From the NCBI GenBank assembly GCA_017466365.1, contig JAFTUG010000013.1, positions 1 to 64,000 on the forward strand: a stretch of 64,000 nt of DNA. The letters are read 5' to 3'. This document shows, in pieces, positions 7,911-16,508 of the stretch. Origin of the DNA: Clostridia bacterium. Lineage in GTDB: Bacteria > Bacillota > Clostridia > Oscillospirales > Acutalibacteraceae. Numbering within the stretch: the first letter of the stretch is position 1; every line of letters begins with the position of its first letter. Both the position numbers and the translations under genes were made by a program. The notes under the pieces are model-generated. The model was not told the DNA's origin, made no database searches, and saw nothing but the letters and a program-made list of their open reading frames with translations.

Positions 7911-8855
7911 ATGAACAATATTAAGAGGTTTGATGTTGCGGTAAACAGTCTGTCAAAAAAGCTTTCCGAATTGTTCCTTGCCTTGGGCGATGATGATAAA
8001 GACAGAATTCGGGAAATAAGAATAAGAAACCGACGGCCTGTAACGGTAATCACGGAGAAAGGTGCGGAATTTCTGACCTTCTCGGGCAGACTGACGCAGG
8101 TTTATTCTGATCTTACTGTTAAAACAGATGAAAACGAGGTTTGCGAGATTTTCAGAAGACTTTGCGGATATTCCGTTCACAGCTTTTCTGATGCCGTCAA
8201 CCGAGGCTTTATAACAATAAACGGAGGTCACAGAGCAGGAGTTGCGGGAACGGCCGTTACCGAAAACGGAAAGATTACCGCTGTTCGGGACATATGCACC
8301 GTAAATTTAAGAATAGCAAGGGAGATAAAAGGGGCTGCGGATGATATTATGAAACTGTTTTTTGCAGACGGTCTTTGTTCAATAATTATTGCAGGCCCTC
8401 CTTCAAGCGGAAAAACAACGGTGTTGCGAGATCTTGCACGTCAGCTTTCGGGCGCAAACGGGTTATGCCGAAAAACCTTTATTTGCGATGAGAGAGGCGA
8501 AATCGGCGCTTCGTTTTCGGGAATAGAGCAGAATGATATCGGAATAAACAGCGATTTGATTACTTCCTATCCTAAAGCAGAGGGGATAATTATAGGGCTG
8601 AGATCATTTTCTCCGGATATTATTATTTGCGATGAGGTTTCAGCTTATGAAGAAGCCGAAGCGATTATTTCGGGCGTTAACAGCGGAGTGTGCTTTGCCT
8701 TGAGTATTCATGCACGGAATGAAAAGGAGCTTAAATCAAAAACTCTGCTTAAAAAGCTGCTTGAAACGGGCGAATTCAGCAAAGTTATTCTTCTTTCTGG
8801 GACAGATGTAGGAAAAACGGAGAAAATCTTTGAGGCAGGTGATTTGATTGCTTAA
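7911..8855 (+). CDS. spoIIIAA: Stage III sporulation protein AA, secretion-type ATPase
   Basis: 314 residues. It has a Walker A motif 'AGPPSSGKTT' near residue 162, a following 'ICDERGEIGASFSG' and a Walker B-like 'IIICDEVSAYEEA' near 238. This is the cytoplasmic ATPase of the SpoIIIA-SpoIIQ feeding channel that links mother cell and forespore during engulfment, related to type II/IV secretion and pilus ATPases. Length is usual for the family (about 305-340). It begins the operon with spoIIIAB overlapping its end by 8 bases. In B. subtilis the operon is under sigma-E, and only a weak candidate element is visible upstream. Confidence 0.95.
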   Translation: MNNIKRFDVAVNSLSKKLSELFLALGDDDKDRIREIRIRNRRPVTVITEKGAEFLTFSGRLTQVYSDLTVKTDENEVCEIFRRLCGYSVHSFSDAVNRGFITINGGHRAGVAGTAVTENGKITAVRDICTVNLRIAREIKGAADDIMKLFFADGLCSIIIAGPPSSGKTTVLRDLARQLSGANGLCRKTFICDERGEIGASFSGIEQNDIGINSDLITSYPKAEGIIIGLRSFSPDIIICDEVSAYEEAEAIISGVNSGVCFALSIHARNEKELKSKTLLKKLLETGEFSKVILLSGTDVGKTEKIFEAGDLIA

Positions 8856-9360
8856 GGCTGCTGCAATGGTTTTGCTCGCCGTCGGATTTTCTCTTGCAGG
8901 CAGATGGGCGGCGGCAATGCAGAAAAAAAGAGTATCGGTGATAAGCGAGATCCTGCTTATGATTAATGTTGTTGAATCACGGCTTCGGTATTCACATTTG
9001 CCTGTTTCGGATTTACTTCGTGTGCTTAACGAAAACACAGGTCTTTCAAAGCTCGGTTTCATAAAAAACTGCCGTGAAAAGGTTTGTTTCGGTGAACCGT
9101 TTCCTGCCGCATGGCAGGAGTGCGTTGAAGCGGAAACGGAGCTTTGCAGATTGCTTCCCGAGTCCTCGAAGCATCTCGCAAGCTTCGGTGCGGATATAGG
9201 CTCTTCCGACCTTGAAAGTCAGCTTTCAGGTTGTGAATATTATAAACAGATTTTTTCCGCCGAGCTTGAGCTTGAGCGGGAAAAAAGTCAAAGATATACA
9301 AAGCTTTTTCCGTCTTTGGGTCTGCTTCTCGGAATTTCCGCGGCGATTATGATTGTTTGA
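8848..9360 (+). CDS. spoIIIAB: Stage III sporulation protein AB
   Basis: 170 residues starting at TTG 8848 inside the end of spoIIIAA, preceded by AGGCAGGTGA. Membrane segments sit at both ends (about 5-25 and 155-170) and flank a soluble helical region with the family motif 'LLMINVVESRLRYSHLPVSD'. SpoIIIAB resembles GspF-type inner-membrane platform proteins and is thought to help organise the SpoIIIA channel with the AA ATPase. Operon position and length match the family. Confidence 0.93.
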   Translation: MLKAAAMVLLAVGFSLAGRWAAAMQKKRVSVISEILLMINVVESRLRYSHLPVSDLLRVLNENTGLSKLGFIKNCREKVCFGEPFPAAWQECVEAETELCRLLPESSKHLASFGADIGSSDLESQLSGCEYYKQIFSAELELEREKSQRYTKLFPSLGLLLGISAAIMIV

Positions 9361-9374
9361 GAAGAGGTGCTTTT

Positions 9375-9569
9375 ATGGATATAACCATTGTAATCAAAAT
9401 AGCTTCGGTAGGAATAATTGTTGCGATTTTGAATTCGATTCTTGTTCGCTCCGGGCGGGATGAATATGCAATGATAACCATTCTTGCCGGAGTGGTTGTG
9501 GTGCTTATGATGCTGATACCGCATTTTTCACAGCTTCTTGATACGGTAAAAACCATTGTTGAATTTTAA
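9375..9569 (+). CDS. spoIIIAC: Stage III sporulation protein AC
   Basis: 64 residues with two membrane helices around a short polar loop 'LVRSGRDEYAMITI'. Size and order match SpoIIIAC, a small integral protein of the mother-cell part of the feeding channel. ATG 9375 is chosen because AGAGGTG stands about 7 bases before it; an in-frame extension upstream would overlap spoIIIAB and lacks a site. Confidence 0.93.
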   Translation: MDITIVIKIASVGIIVAILNSILVRSGRDEYAMITILAGVVVVLMMLIPHFSQLLDTVKTIVEF

Positions 9570-9571
9570 GC

Positions 9572-9958
9572 ATGGATATAGTTAAAGCGGCATTTGTCGG
9601 AATTCTGACAGCTATTGTTTATGCTTTTTTGAGAAACATCAGACCCGAAGCGGCACCTCTCGCGGTGCTTGGAGGCTCGGCTGTTATTCTGACAGCTCTC
9701 GGCGGACGCTTTCTTGATATTTTCAGCGGTGCCGACGAAATGATGAATCTTGCGGGGCTTGGAAAAGAAAATATTTCGATATTGATGAAGTCGCTCGGAA
9801 TATTTGTTGTAACGCAGTTTGCCGCCGATATCTGTTATGATAATTCTTGCTCTTCAATTGCGGCGGCAGTAGAGCTTGCGGGAAGAATAGGTGCGGTTTA
9901 TCTCGCAATGCCCATGCTTGAAACCGTTGCGAGGCTTGCAATAGGACTAATAAGGTAG
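9572..9958 (+). CDS. spoIIIAD: Stage III sporulation protein AD
   Basis: 128 residues, four hydrophobic segments, including the family stretch 'MKSLGIFVVTQFAADICYD'. It is an integral membrane component of the SpoIIIA complex, partner of AC and AE. It starts 2 bases after the spoIIIAC stop with no strong Shine-Dalgarno, which suggests translational coupling. Confidence 0.93.
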   Translation: MDIVKAAFVGILTAIVYAFLRNIRPEAAPLAVLGGSAVILTALGGRFLDIFSGADEMMNLAGLGKENISILMKSLGIFVVTQFAADICYDNSCSSIAAAVELAGRIGAVYLAMPMLETVARLAIGLIR

Positions 9959-9967
9959 TTAAAACAT

Positions 9968-11101
9968 ATGAAACACAAAAAATCGACAGCTTTCATTCTG
10001 TTTATGATGTTATTATTCGCTTTGAACATAAATGCACATGCAAACATTGATGAATACGGCACGGACTGGCTTGAAACAAGCGGAGCAAATGAGCTTTCGG
10101 AGAAGCTTTCGGAGGATACACGGGGTTATCTCGAAAAGATAGGCTGTGAAGATATTGATTTTGAAAATCTTTTAGGTATATCTCTTTCGTCTGTATCTGA
10201 CTTGATTAAGGAAATGTTTTCGCAAGGACTCAAAGAGCCTGTTGAATGCCTTTTGAAAACAACGGGAGCAGTTATGCTCATAAGTGTTTGTTCCGGGTTC
10301 TTTCCTGACGATGAAAAAAGCAAAACCGTACTCAATCTTATTTGCGGAAGTTTTTTGATTATAGAAATATTTGTGCCTGCAACGGAAAGCGTAAAAGCTG
10401 CGGTATCTGCCATGGGTGCGTGTGCGGCATTTGAAAAGGCTCTTATACCTGTGCTTGCGGCTGTGGTTACCGTCAGCGGTAATCCTGCAAGTGCGCTTTC
10501 TGTTCAGGGTACGGCATTTGCGGCGGCGCAGTTTGTTGAGGCTCTTGCGGCAGAAACAATCATGCCTCTTATAGGCATATGCGGCGCACTTAACATTACG
10601 GGTGCAATTCTTCCCACACTGCGTCTTTCGGCAATATCCGAAACCGTAAGGAAAACGGCGGTAACGTTTCTTGCATCTGCGGCGGGGCTTTTCACAGGCT
10701 TTTTATCTTTGAAAACAACACTTGCAGCATCAGTTGACAGCATGGCGGTTAAGGGAGTAAAGCTTGCGGCAAACACCTTTGTGCCGGTAATCGGCGGTGC
10801 AATAGGCGAGGCATATACCTCGGTGGTCGGGAGCTTATCGCTCATACGCAATACAATAGGAATATACGCAATAATTGCTTTTCTGGCGATAACTCTTCCT
10901 ATAATCATCAATCTTGCTTTGTGGACTCTTTCGTTAAGAATTGCATGCACGGTGAGTGATTTGCTGGATTGCCGACAATGTTCGGAGGTTATAAAAAGCA
11001 TCGCATTCGTTTTTTCAATGGTGAATACGTTGCTTTTGCTGTGTGCGGCGGTTTTTATTATATCGGCAGGTCTTATTGTGTTTATCAAAACGGGAGAGTA
11101 A
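9968..11101 (+). CDS. spoIIIAE: Stage III sporulation protein AE
   Basis: 377 residues. A cleavable-looking signal (about 1-25, ending INAHA), a soluble segment with 'GYLEKIGCEDIDFENLLGIS', then six to seven hydrophobic helices. SpoIIIAE is the largest membrane subunit of the forespore feeding channel and is related to permease-like proteins; in B. subtilis it needs SpoIIIJ (YidC-type insertase). Length agrees with the usual 390 or so. Embedded in the gapless spoIIIA operon. Confidence 0.94.
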   Translation: MKHKKSTAFILFMMLLFALNINAHANIDEYGTDWLETSGANELSEKLSEDTRGYLEKIGCEDIDFENLLGISLSSVSDLIKEMFSQGLKEPVECLLKTTGAVMLISVCSGFFPDDEKSKTVLNLICGSFLIIEIFVPATESVKAAVSAMGACAAFEKALIPVLAAVVTVSGNPASALSVQGTAFAAAQFVEALAAETIMPLIGICGALNITGAILPTLRLSAISETVRKTAVTFLASAAGLFTGFLSLKTTLAASVDSMAVKGVKLAANTFVPVIGGAIGEAYTSVVGSLSLIRNTIGIYAIIAFLAITLPIIINLALWTLSLRIACTVSDLLDCRQCSEVIKSIAFVFSMVNTLLLLCAAVFIISAGLIVFIKTGE

Positions 11102-11104
11102 TTT

Positions 11105-11581
11105 ATGGATATGTTAAAGGAATGGGCTCTGTGTCTTATGGCGGCAGCAGCTGCGGGAACTCTTGCTGTCGTCATTGTGCCGAGAGGGTCAATGGATAAA
11201 ACGGTTCGTGCGGTGGTCGGCATATTTGTTGTTGCGGTTATATGTGCGCCGCTTTCAGAAATTGAAAACTTCGATTTTTCGGTTGAGGCTTTTGCTAATT
11301 ACGGTGAAGTTCCCTTTGATAACACACATATAGATGATATGAATTTGCAGATGATAAATATATGCAAAAAAGCTGTTGAAGAGCAGATAAAAAAAACGGC
11401 AGATGAGCAGAATGTTACCGCGATTTCTGTTGAAGCGGATATATCGGTTGATGCAGAAAATTGCATAATTATACATAAAATTGATGTATGTATTGATGAC
11501 GGTGAATTTTTATCTGCAGATTTGCTTTCTGAAAAATTCAGTGAAAAGCTCGGTGTGCCGGTGGTTGTAAATGTGAAGTAA
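11105..11581 (+). CDS. spoIIIAF: Stage III sporulation protein AF
   Basis: 158 residues. Two N-terminal membrane helices (about 5-20 and 32-50) are followed by an extracytoplasmic alpha/beta domain that resembles ring-building motifs of secretion systems. It sits 3 bases after spoIIIAE. The length is shorter than the B. subtilis protein (about 206), as is common in Clostridia. Predicted to form a ring in the intermembrane space of the engulfed forespore. Confidence 0.92.
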   Translation: MDMLKEWALCLMAAAAAGTLAVVIVPRGSMDKTVRAVVGIFVVAVICAPLSEIENFDFSVEAFANYGEVPFDNTHIDDMNLQMINICKKAVEEQIKKTADEQNVTAISVEADISVDAENCIIIHKIDVCIDDGEFLSADLLSEKFSEKLGVPVVVNVK

Positions 11582-11596
11582 GGAACGGTATTCAGC

Positions 11597-12160
11597 GTGG
11601 AAAAAACAATCCGGATTATCAGGGAAACAATTGAAAAAATATCTGAAAAAAGCCGCCTTGGCAAAAAGCTTTTGCTTGTTGTTTTGCTCCTTGCTTCGGG
11701 TATCGTTCTGCTTCTTTTAAGTGAGCTTATACCTGCGGAAAAAACGGCTTCGGCACAGCCTGCCCAAACAACTCTGAAAACGGATATGCAGGAATATTCG
11801 GAAAGGCTTGAACAGCGGCTAACCTCAATAATATCAAGCATTGACGGTGCGGGTGCAACAAAGGTTATGGTTACTCTCGAGAGCGGAAGTGAGAATGTTT
11901 ATCTGCATGATTTTGACTATGGAGAAAATGCTGACCCGAGCGGTAAAAACAGCATTGAGCGCAAGGATGAATATGTGATAATCGACGGCTCATCCGGGGA
12001 GCAGGGAATTGTTGTGAGAACGGCAGAGCCGAGGGTAAGAGGGGTTGCGGTTGTATGCGAAGGCGGCGGCTCGGAGCAGGTGAGAAGCCAGATTGTTGAG
12101 GCTGTAACGGCTTTGCTTGATATAAGCAGTGCCAGAGTTAGCGTGGCAAAAATGAATTGA
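11597..12160 (+). CDS. spoIIIAG: Stage III sporulation protein AG
   Basis: 187 residues starting at GTG 11597. One TM helix at about 28-46 ('LLLVVLLLASGIVLLLLSE') is followed by an extracytoplasmic ring-building domain with 'ISSIDGAGATKVMVTLESGS', the classical AG signature. SpoIIIAG is a YscJ/FliF-like protein that forms a large 30-fold ring in B. subtilis. It also has the usual insertion (here about 100-140, containing 'SIERKDEYVIIDGSSGEQ'). Confidence 0.94.
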   Translation: MEKTIRIIRETIEKISEKSRLGKKLLLVVLLLASGIVLLLLSELIPAEKTASAQPAQTTLKTDMQEYSERLEQRLTSIISSIDGAGATKVMVTLESGSENVYLHDFDYGENADPSGKNSIERKDEYVIIDGSSGEQGIVVRTAEPRVRGVAVVCEGGGSEQVRSQIVEAVTALLDISSARVSVAKMN

Positions 12161-12203
12161 TGCATTCATTTTGTATAAAAATACATAAACGGAGGATATA
12201 GTT

Positions 12204-12776
12204 ATGATTATCAGGAAAAGGCAGCTTTTGCTTGCAACACTTGTTATTGCTCTTGCGGCGGCGGTTTTTGTGAATTGGTATTACACAAAGCCGCAGGTTG
12301 AAACAACGGGTGCCGAGGTCGGAACAACGCAGATTCAGGCACAGGAGGGCGCAAATCTCGGAGATGCACGTTATGTTATTTCAACGGATGCCGTGCTTGA
12401 GGATGCGGCGGCACAGGCTCAAGCGAGCGAATATTTTGCCGGTGCAAAGCTCCGCAGACAGACAGCTCACGATGAAGCAGCAGAGGCTCTTAATGACATA
12501 ATCAAAGACAGCTCTTCGTCTTCGGATGCCGTTTCAAAGGCAAGTGAAACTCTTGATGAGCTTGCAAAGTCAATTGCTCTTGAAAGCGATATTGAAAACC
12601 TCATCACTGCAAAGGTGGGCTGTGAAAATCTTGTTATTCTCAACGGCGGAAATGCGGAAATAATTGTTGAAAACGGCTCGCTCGATGATGTTTCGGTTGT
12701 GAAGATAAAAGAGATTGCCGTTAAAAATACAGGTCTGCCTGTAGATAACATAACAATTATCGAAATGGAATATTAA
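12204..12776 (+). CDS. spoIIIAH: Stage III sporulation protein AH
   Basis: 190 residues. One TM helix (about 5-25) is followed by a helical linker and a YscJ/FliF-like C-terminal domain ('NLITAKVGCENLVILNGGNA'). SpoIIIAH binds SpoIIQ from the forespore side to complete the channel; no spoIIQ is visible in this window. It ends the operon, and the next promoter (for nusB) follows at once. CGGAGGAT precedes the ATG. Confidence 0.94.
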   Translation: MIIRKRQLLLATLVIALAAAVFVNWYYTKPQVETTGAEVGTTQIQAQEGANLGDARYVISTDAVLEDAAAQAQASEYFAGAKLRRQTAHDEAAEALNDIIKDSSSSSDAVSKASETLDELAKSIALESDIENLITAKVGCENLVILNGGNAEIIVENGSLDDVSVVKIKEIAVKNTGLPVDNITIIEMEY

Positions 12777-12797
12777 TAATTATTTTATAAATTATAG

Positions 12798-12826
12798 TTG
12801 TATATTTAATCATTTAATGGTATAAT
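12798..12826 (+). promoter_or_regulatory. Sigma-A-type promoter for the nusB operon
   Basis: TTGTAT at 12798-12803, 17-base spacer, perfect TATAAT at 12821-12826. Start of a long housekeeping transcript running at least through recN. Confidence 0.75.
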
Positions 12827-12828
12827 TA

Positions 12829-12860
12829 CCGAGTAATATAGGGTTAACCCTACTCGGAGG
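12829..12860 (+). promoter_or_regulatory. Leader hairpin overlapping nusB ribosome-binding site
   Basis: CCGAGT (12829-12834) pairs with ACTCGG (12852-12857), enclosing the palindrome AGGGTTAACCCT (12840-12851). The 3' arm runs into CGGAGG (12855-12860), the nusB Shine-Dalgarno. Structure is seen; a regulatory role is inferred. Confidence 0.5.
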
Positions 12861-12866
12861 AAGATT

Positions 12867-13268
12867 ATGCTTACAAGACGTGAAGAAAGAGAGCAGGCTT
12901 TTATTCTGCTTTTTGAGAAATCATTTAATGAGGAAGTAACTGTTTCGGAGCTTTACGATATGGCGGTTGAAAATGAAGCAATAGCTGAAAGTGAGTTTGC
13001 AAAAACACTTGCTTTGAAGGTTACGGAAAATCTCGGCGAAATTGATGCCGCTATTGAAAAGCATTCCGTAAAGTGGAAGATGAACAGAATTTCAAAGGTT
13101 GCGCTTGCGGTTATGCGTCTTGCAATATGCGAGATTCTTTATTATGACGATATTCCCGTAGGTGTTTCGATTAACGAGGCTGTTGAGCTTTGCAAGAAGT
13201 ACGCTTCAAAGGATGATTATTCATTTGTAAACGGCATTCTCAGCTCAATTGCAAAGGAAGAGAAATAA
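12867..13268 (+). CDS. nusB: Transcription antitermination factor NusB
   Basis: 133 residues, all-helical, with the family opening 'TRREEREQAFILLFEKSFN', the core 'KMNRISKVALAVMRLAICEI' and the closing 'DDIPVGVSINEAVELCKKYA'. NusB with NusE binds boxA RNA and supports antitermination of rRNA operons. It is the first gene of the housekeeping operon, has its own promoter, and its stop codon shares one base with the next ATG. Length is typical. Confidence 0.95.
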   Translation: MLTRREEREQAFILLFEKSFNEEVTVSELYDMAVENEAIAESEFAKTLALKVTENLGEIDAAIEKHSVKWKMNRISKVALAVMRLAICEILYYDDIPVGVSINEAVELCKKYASKDDYSFVNGILSSIAKEEK

Positions 13269-14212
13269 TGCTTACTCTCGGAATCGATACAAGCAATTAC
13301 ACCACCTCTGTTTGTCTTTATAACAGCGGCAGCGGTGAGATGCACCAAAAAAAGCTCCTTTTACCCGTCAAAGAGGGGGAGAAGGGGCTTCGCCAGAGTG
13401 ATGCGGTTTTTCATCATACTTCAAGGCTTCATCCGCTTATGACAGAGCTTTTTGATGAGCATGGCGGAGAGATTGATGCAATAGGTGTTTCTCAAAAGCC
13501 GAGAGATTCAGAAGGCTCATATATGCCTTGCTTTCTCGTTGGCGTAAATGCTGCAAGCTGTATTGCTGCGGCATTGAAAAAGCCGCTTTACTGTTTTTCT
13601 CATCAGGCAGGTCACATTGCCGCCGCCCTTTATTCCTGTGGCAGAACAGAGCTTAAAAATGAAAAATTTATTGCCTTTCATGTTTCCGGCGGAACAAGCG
13701 AAATGCTGCTTGTTTCTCCGGACAGTGAGAGGACTTTTGATATTAAGATAATCGGCGAAACTCTTGACCTTAACTGCGGACAGGCAGTTGACCGCGCGGG
13801 AGTTATGATGGGTCTTTCCTTTCCGTGCGGAAAGGGGCTTGAAAAGCTTGCACTTAACTGCGATAAGACCTATAATCCGAAGATATGCGTAAAAGACGGA
13901 AACTGCAGTCTTTCGGGTCTTGAAAATCAATGCAAAAAAATGCTTGACAGCGGAGAGAATCACGAAAATATTGCCCGATACTGCATAGATTTTGTTGCAA
14001 AAACCGTTGAAAAAATGACGGAATATGCAGTAAAAAAATACGGTAATCTGCCTATTATCTACGCAGGCGGAGTAATGTCGAATTCGATAATCAGAGAAAG
14101 AATAATGAGTTTATATAAAAACGCAAGCTTTGCACATTCCGATTTTTCCTGCGATAATGCAGCCGGTGTTGCATATCTCGCTTCTTTGAAAGGAGTGGAG
14201 AATAATGCCTGA
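13268..14212 (+). CDS. TsaD/Kae1-like (M22 family) paralog
   Basis: 314 residues. The sugar-kinase/HSP70-like fold begins 'LGIDTSNYTTSVCL', and the metal-binding pair is visible as H112-Q-A-G-H116. TsaD proper makes the t6A37 tRNA modification with TsaB and TsaE. This protein is shorter than TsaD (about 340) and the nucleotide loops differ, so it is likely the second TsaD-like paralog many Clostridia carry between nusB and xseA rather than the essential enzyme. Its precise function is unknown to me. It overlaps nusB by 1 base and xseA by 8. Confidence 0.8.
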   Translation: MLTLGIDTSNYTTSVCLYNSGSGEMHQKKLLLPVKEGEKGLRQSDAVFHHTSRLHPLMTELFDEHGGEIDAIGVSQKPRDSEGSYMPCFLVGVNAASCIAAALKKPLYCFSHQAGHIAAALYSCGRTELKNEKFIAFHVSGGTSEMLLVSPDSERTFDIKIIGETLDLNCGQAVDRAGVMMGLSFPCGKGLEKLALNCDKTYNPKICVKDGNCSLSGLENQCKKMLDSGENHENIARYCIDFVAKTVEKMTEYAVKKYGNLPIIYAGGVMSNSIIRERIMSLYKNASFAHSDFSCDNAAGVAYLASLKGVENNA

Positions 14213-15404
14213 CGGTGTTGTTTTGAGCGTAAGCCAGCTTAACAGATATGTCAAATCAATTATTGAGCAGGACAGAAATCTGCAAACGGTTTTCGTTCAG
14301 GGCGAAATTTCAAACTTTACAAATCATTATAAAACGGGTCATTTTTATATGACAATCAAAGACGAATTTTCGTCGATAAAAGCGGTTATGTTCAAAACCG
14401 CAAATATGCGCCTTAAATTTATGCCCGAAAATGCAATGAGTGTTATCATCAAGGGCAGGGTTTCCGTTTTTGAGCGAGACGGTCAGTATCAGCTTTATAT
14501 TGATGATATGCAGCCTGACGGAATAGGCGCTTTAAGCTTTGCTTTTGAGCAGCTTAAGGAAAGGCTTGCAAAGGAAGGTCTTTTTGATTCGGAAAGGAAA
14601 AAGCCCATTCCTGCATATCCTGAAAGAGTCGGTGTAGTGACCTCTCCTACGGGTGCTGCAATAAGAGATATAATAAATGTTGTTTCAAGACGTTTTCCGT
14701 TAACGGAGCTTATTCTTTGCCCCGTTACGGTTCAAGGTGAACATGCCGCACCTCAAATTAAGTCGGCGATTGAAGCCTTCAACAAACAAAAAGCTGCCGA
14801 TGTTCTCATAGTTGGCAGAGGCGGCGGTTCGATTGAGGAATTATGGGCTTTTAACGAGGAAATCGTGGCAAGAGCGGTTGCCGCAAGTGAAATTCCCGTT
14901 ATTTCAGCGGTGGGTCACGAAACGGATTTCACCATTTGTGATTTTGCTGCGGATTTAAGAGCACCGACGCCGTCTGCAGCGGCAGAGCTTGCCGTGCCTG
15001 ATATGTTTCAGCAAAAAGAGATGCTTGCGGCAGCTCAAAGACGCATTAATTCTGCTGTTTATGATAAAATCGGCATTGAACGTGCAAAAGTTGAAATGAA
15101 AAAATCGGCTCTGCAAAGGCTGAGTCCTCAAAACTATATTGATAATATGCGTGTACGCTGCGACCGTGCGGTTATGTCAATGGATAATGCCGTTAAACAC
15201 GAAATAACCGTAAAATCAAAGGAATTTTCTTCTCTCTGCGCAAAGCTTGATGCAATGAGTCCGCTTAAAATTCTTGCAAGGGGCTATAGTGTTGCAAGCA
15301 AGCAGGGAAAAATAATATCGGATATTTCCGACGTTGAAAAAGGCGATATAATAAATGTCAGAGTATTCGGCGGTGATATCGAATGCGAAGTAAAGGGTTG
15401 TTGA
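14205..15404 (+). CDS. xseA: Exodeoxyribonuclease VII large subunit
   Basis: 399 residues. N-terminal OB-fold ('VFVQGEISNFTNHYKTGHFY'), catalytic domain with 'VGVVTSPTGAAIRDI', 'VGRGGGSIEELWAFNEE' and 'SAVGHETDFTICDFAADLRA', then the coiled-coil region that binds XseB. The enzyme degrades single-stranded DNA to oligonucleotides in mismatch repair and recombination. AAAGGAGTGG precedes the ATG. xseB follows directly, as usual. Confidence 0.95.
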   Translation: MPDGVVLSVSQLNRYVKSIIEQDRNLQTVFVQGEISNFTNHYKTGHFYMTIKDEFSSIKAVMFKTANMRLKFMPENAMSVIIKGRVSVFERDGQYQLYIDDMQPDGIGALSFAFEQLKERLAKEGLFDSERKKPIPAYPERVGVVTSPTGAAIRDIINVVSRRFPLTELILCPVTVQGEHAAPQIKSAIEAFNKQKAADVLIVGRGGGSIEELWAFNEEIVARAVAASEIPVISAVGHETDFTICDFAADLRAPTPSAAAELAVPDMFQQKEMLAAAQRRINSAVYDKIGIERAKVEMKKSALQRLSPQNYIDNMRVRCDRAVMSMDNAVKHEITVKSKEFSSLCAKLDAMSPLKILARGYSVASKQGKIISDISDVEKGDIINVRVFGGDIECEVKGC

Positions 15405-15406
15405 AT

Positions 15407-15610
15407 ATGGAAAAAATGACTTATGAAAAAGCTGTTGCAAGGCTTGAAGAAATAGTGGACAAGCTTGAAAACGGTAGTCTTTCCCTTGAAGAAATGATGA
15501 AGCTTTATGAAGAGGGTACTTCCCTTGCGGCGAAATGCTCAAAGAGTCTTGATGCTGCCCAACTTAAAATAACCGAGCTTTCTGCGGGAAGGGCGAACGT
15601 AAATGACTGA
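15407..15610 (+). CDS. xseB: Exodeoxyribonuclease VII small subunit
   Basis: 67 residues, helical hairpin with the signature 'RLEEIVDKLENGSLSLEEMM' and 'LYEEGTSLAAKCSKSL'. Several copies coat the coiled coil of XseA. ATG 15407, just after the xseA stop with AAAGGG about 10 bases before it, is preferred over an in-frame ATG at 15383 inside xseA. It overlaps ispA by 8 bases. Confidence 0.93.
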   Translation: MEKMTYEKAVARLEEIVDKLENGSLSLEEMMKLYEEGTSLAAKCSKSLDAAQLKITELSAGRANVND

Positions 15611-16505
15611 TTTTAATAAAAGATTTGATGAATATGTGAGCCTCATTAACGGTGCGGCGGATAAATATGTTGCCGAAGAAGCTTTTGAAGGCAGAGAATC
15701 GTCAGGACTTTCCGAAATGCTCAAAGCAATGGCGTATTCGCTCAAAAACGGCGGTAAGCGCATAAGACCCATGCTTACTCTGGAATTCTGCCGTTTATGC
15801 GGCGGCGATTATTGCAAGGCTTTGCCTTTCGCTCTCGGAGCGGAAATGATTCATACCTATTCACTCATACACGACGATTTGCCTTGCATGGATGATGATG
15901 ATATGAGAAGGGGAAAGCCTTCGAGTCACAAGGTTTTCGGCGAAGCAAATGCACTTCTTGCAGGAGATGCGCTTCTTACTCTTGCGTTTGAAACGGTTCT
16001 TTCGGCTGAAGGGGTAAGCTTTGAGGCAAAGGCAAAAGCGGGCCTTGAGCTTGCAAAGGCGGCAGGCTGTTCGGGTATGATAGCGGGTCAGGTTATGGAT
16101 CTTGCAAACGAAGGCAAAGCAGCTCCGCTTGAGGATATAAAAGAAACGGACAGGCTCAAAACAGGCGAAATGATAAGGGTATCCTGCGTTATGGGATGTA
16201 TAGCTGCAGGTGCCGACAAAGAGAAAATAAAAGTTGCGGAAATATACAGCGAAAATATAGGACTTGCTTTTCAGATTGTTGACGATATTCTTGATGTAAC
16301 AAGCGATGCCGAAACTCTCGGTAAGCCAATCGGAAGCGACAGCGAAAATGAAAAATCAACCTATGTTTCACTTCTCGGACTTGAAAAATCGGCTGAATAT
16401 GCCGAAAAGTTAACCGAAAGTGCAAAAGAAGCCTTGAATATTTTCGGCGGTGAAGGAGAATTTCTTGCTCGGCTTGCCGATATGCTTGCGAGCAGAAAAA
16501 ACTGA
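15603..16505 (+). CDS. ispA: Polyprenyl (farnesyl/geranylgeranyl) diphosphate synthase
   Basis: 300 residues. First aspartate-rich motif D91-D92-L-P-C-M-D97-D98 with 'RRGKPSSHKVFG' after it, second motif D227-D228-I-L-D231, and 'GGKRIRPML' for substrate phosphate. It condenses IPP with allylic diphosphates to make C15 (or C20) prenyl diphosphate for undecaprenyl and quinone-type lipids. It sits between xseB and dxs, which supplies its precursors through the MEP pathway. The chain-length choice cannot be fixed by eye. Confidence 0.92.
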   Translation: MTDFNKRFDEYVSLINGAADKYVAEEAFEGRESSGLSEMLKAMAYSLKNGGKRIRPMLTLEFCRLCGGDYCKALPFALGAEMIHTYSLIHDDLPCMDDDDMRRGKPSSHKVFGEANALLAGDALLTLAFETVLSAEGVSFEAKAKAGLELAKAAGCSGMIAGQVMDLANEGKAAPLEDIKETDRLKTGEMIRVSCVMGCIAAGADKEKIKVAEIYSENIGLAFQIVDDILDVTSDAETLGKPIGSDSENEKSTYVSLLGLEKSAEYAEKLTESAKEALNIFGGEGEFLARLADMLASRKN

Positions 16506-16508
16506 TTT

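Noticed and set aside
10504-11223. Long minus-strand open frame opposite spoIIIAE
   Set aside because: Antisense to a certain gene; the Ala/Thr/Ile-rich translation is what the codon bias of the plus strand produces. No Shine-Dalgarno.
13268-14212. Annotating the M22 protein as the essential TsaD
   Set aside because: Shorter than TsaD and with divergent nucleotide loops; Clostridia usually carry the true tsaD elsewhere with tsaB/tsaE.
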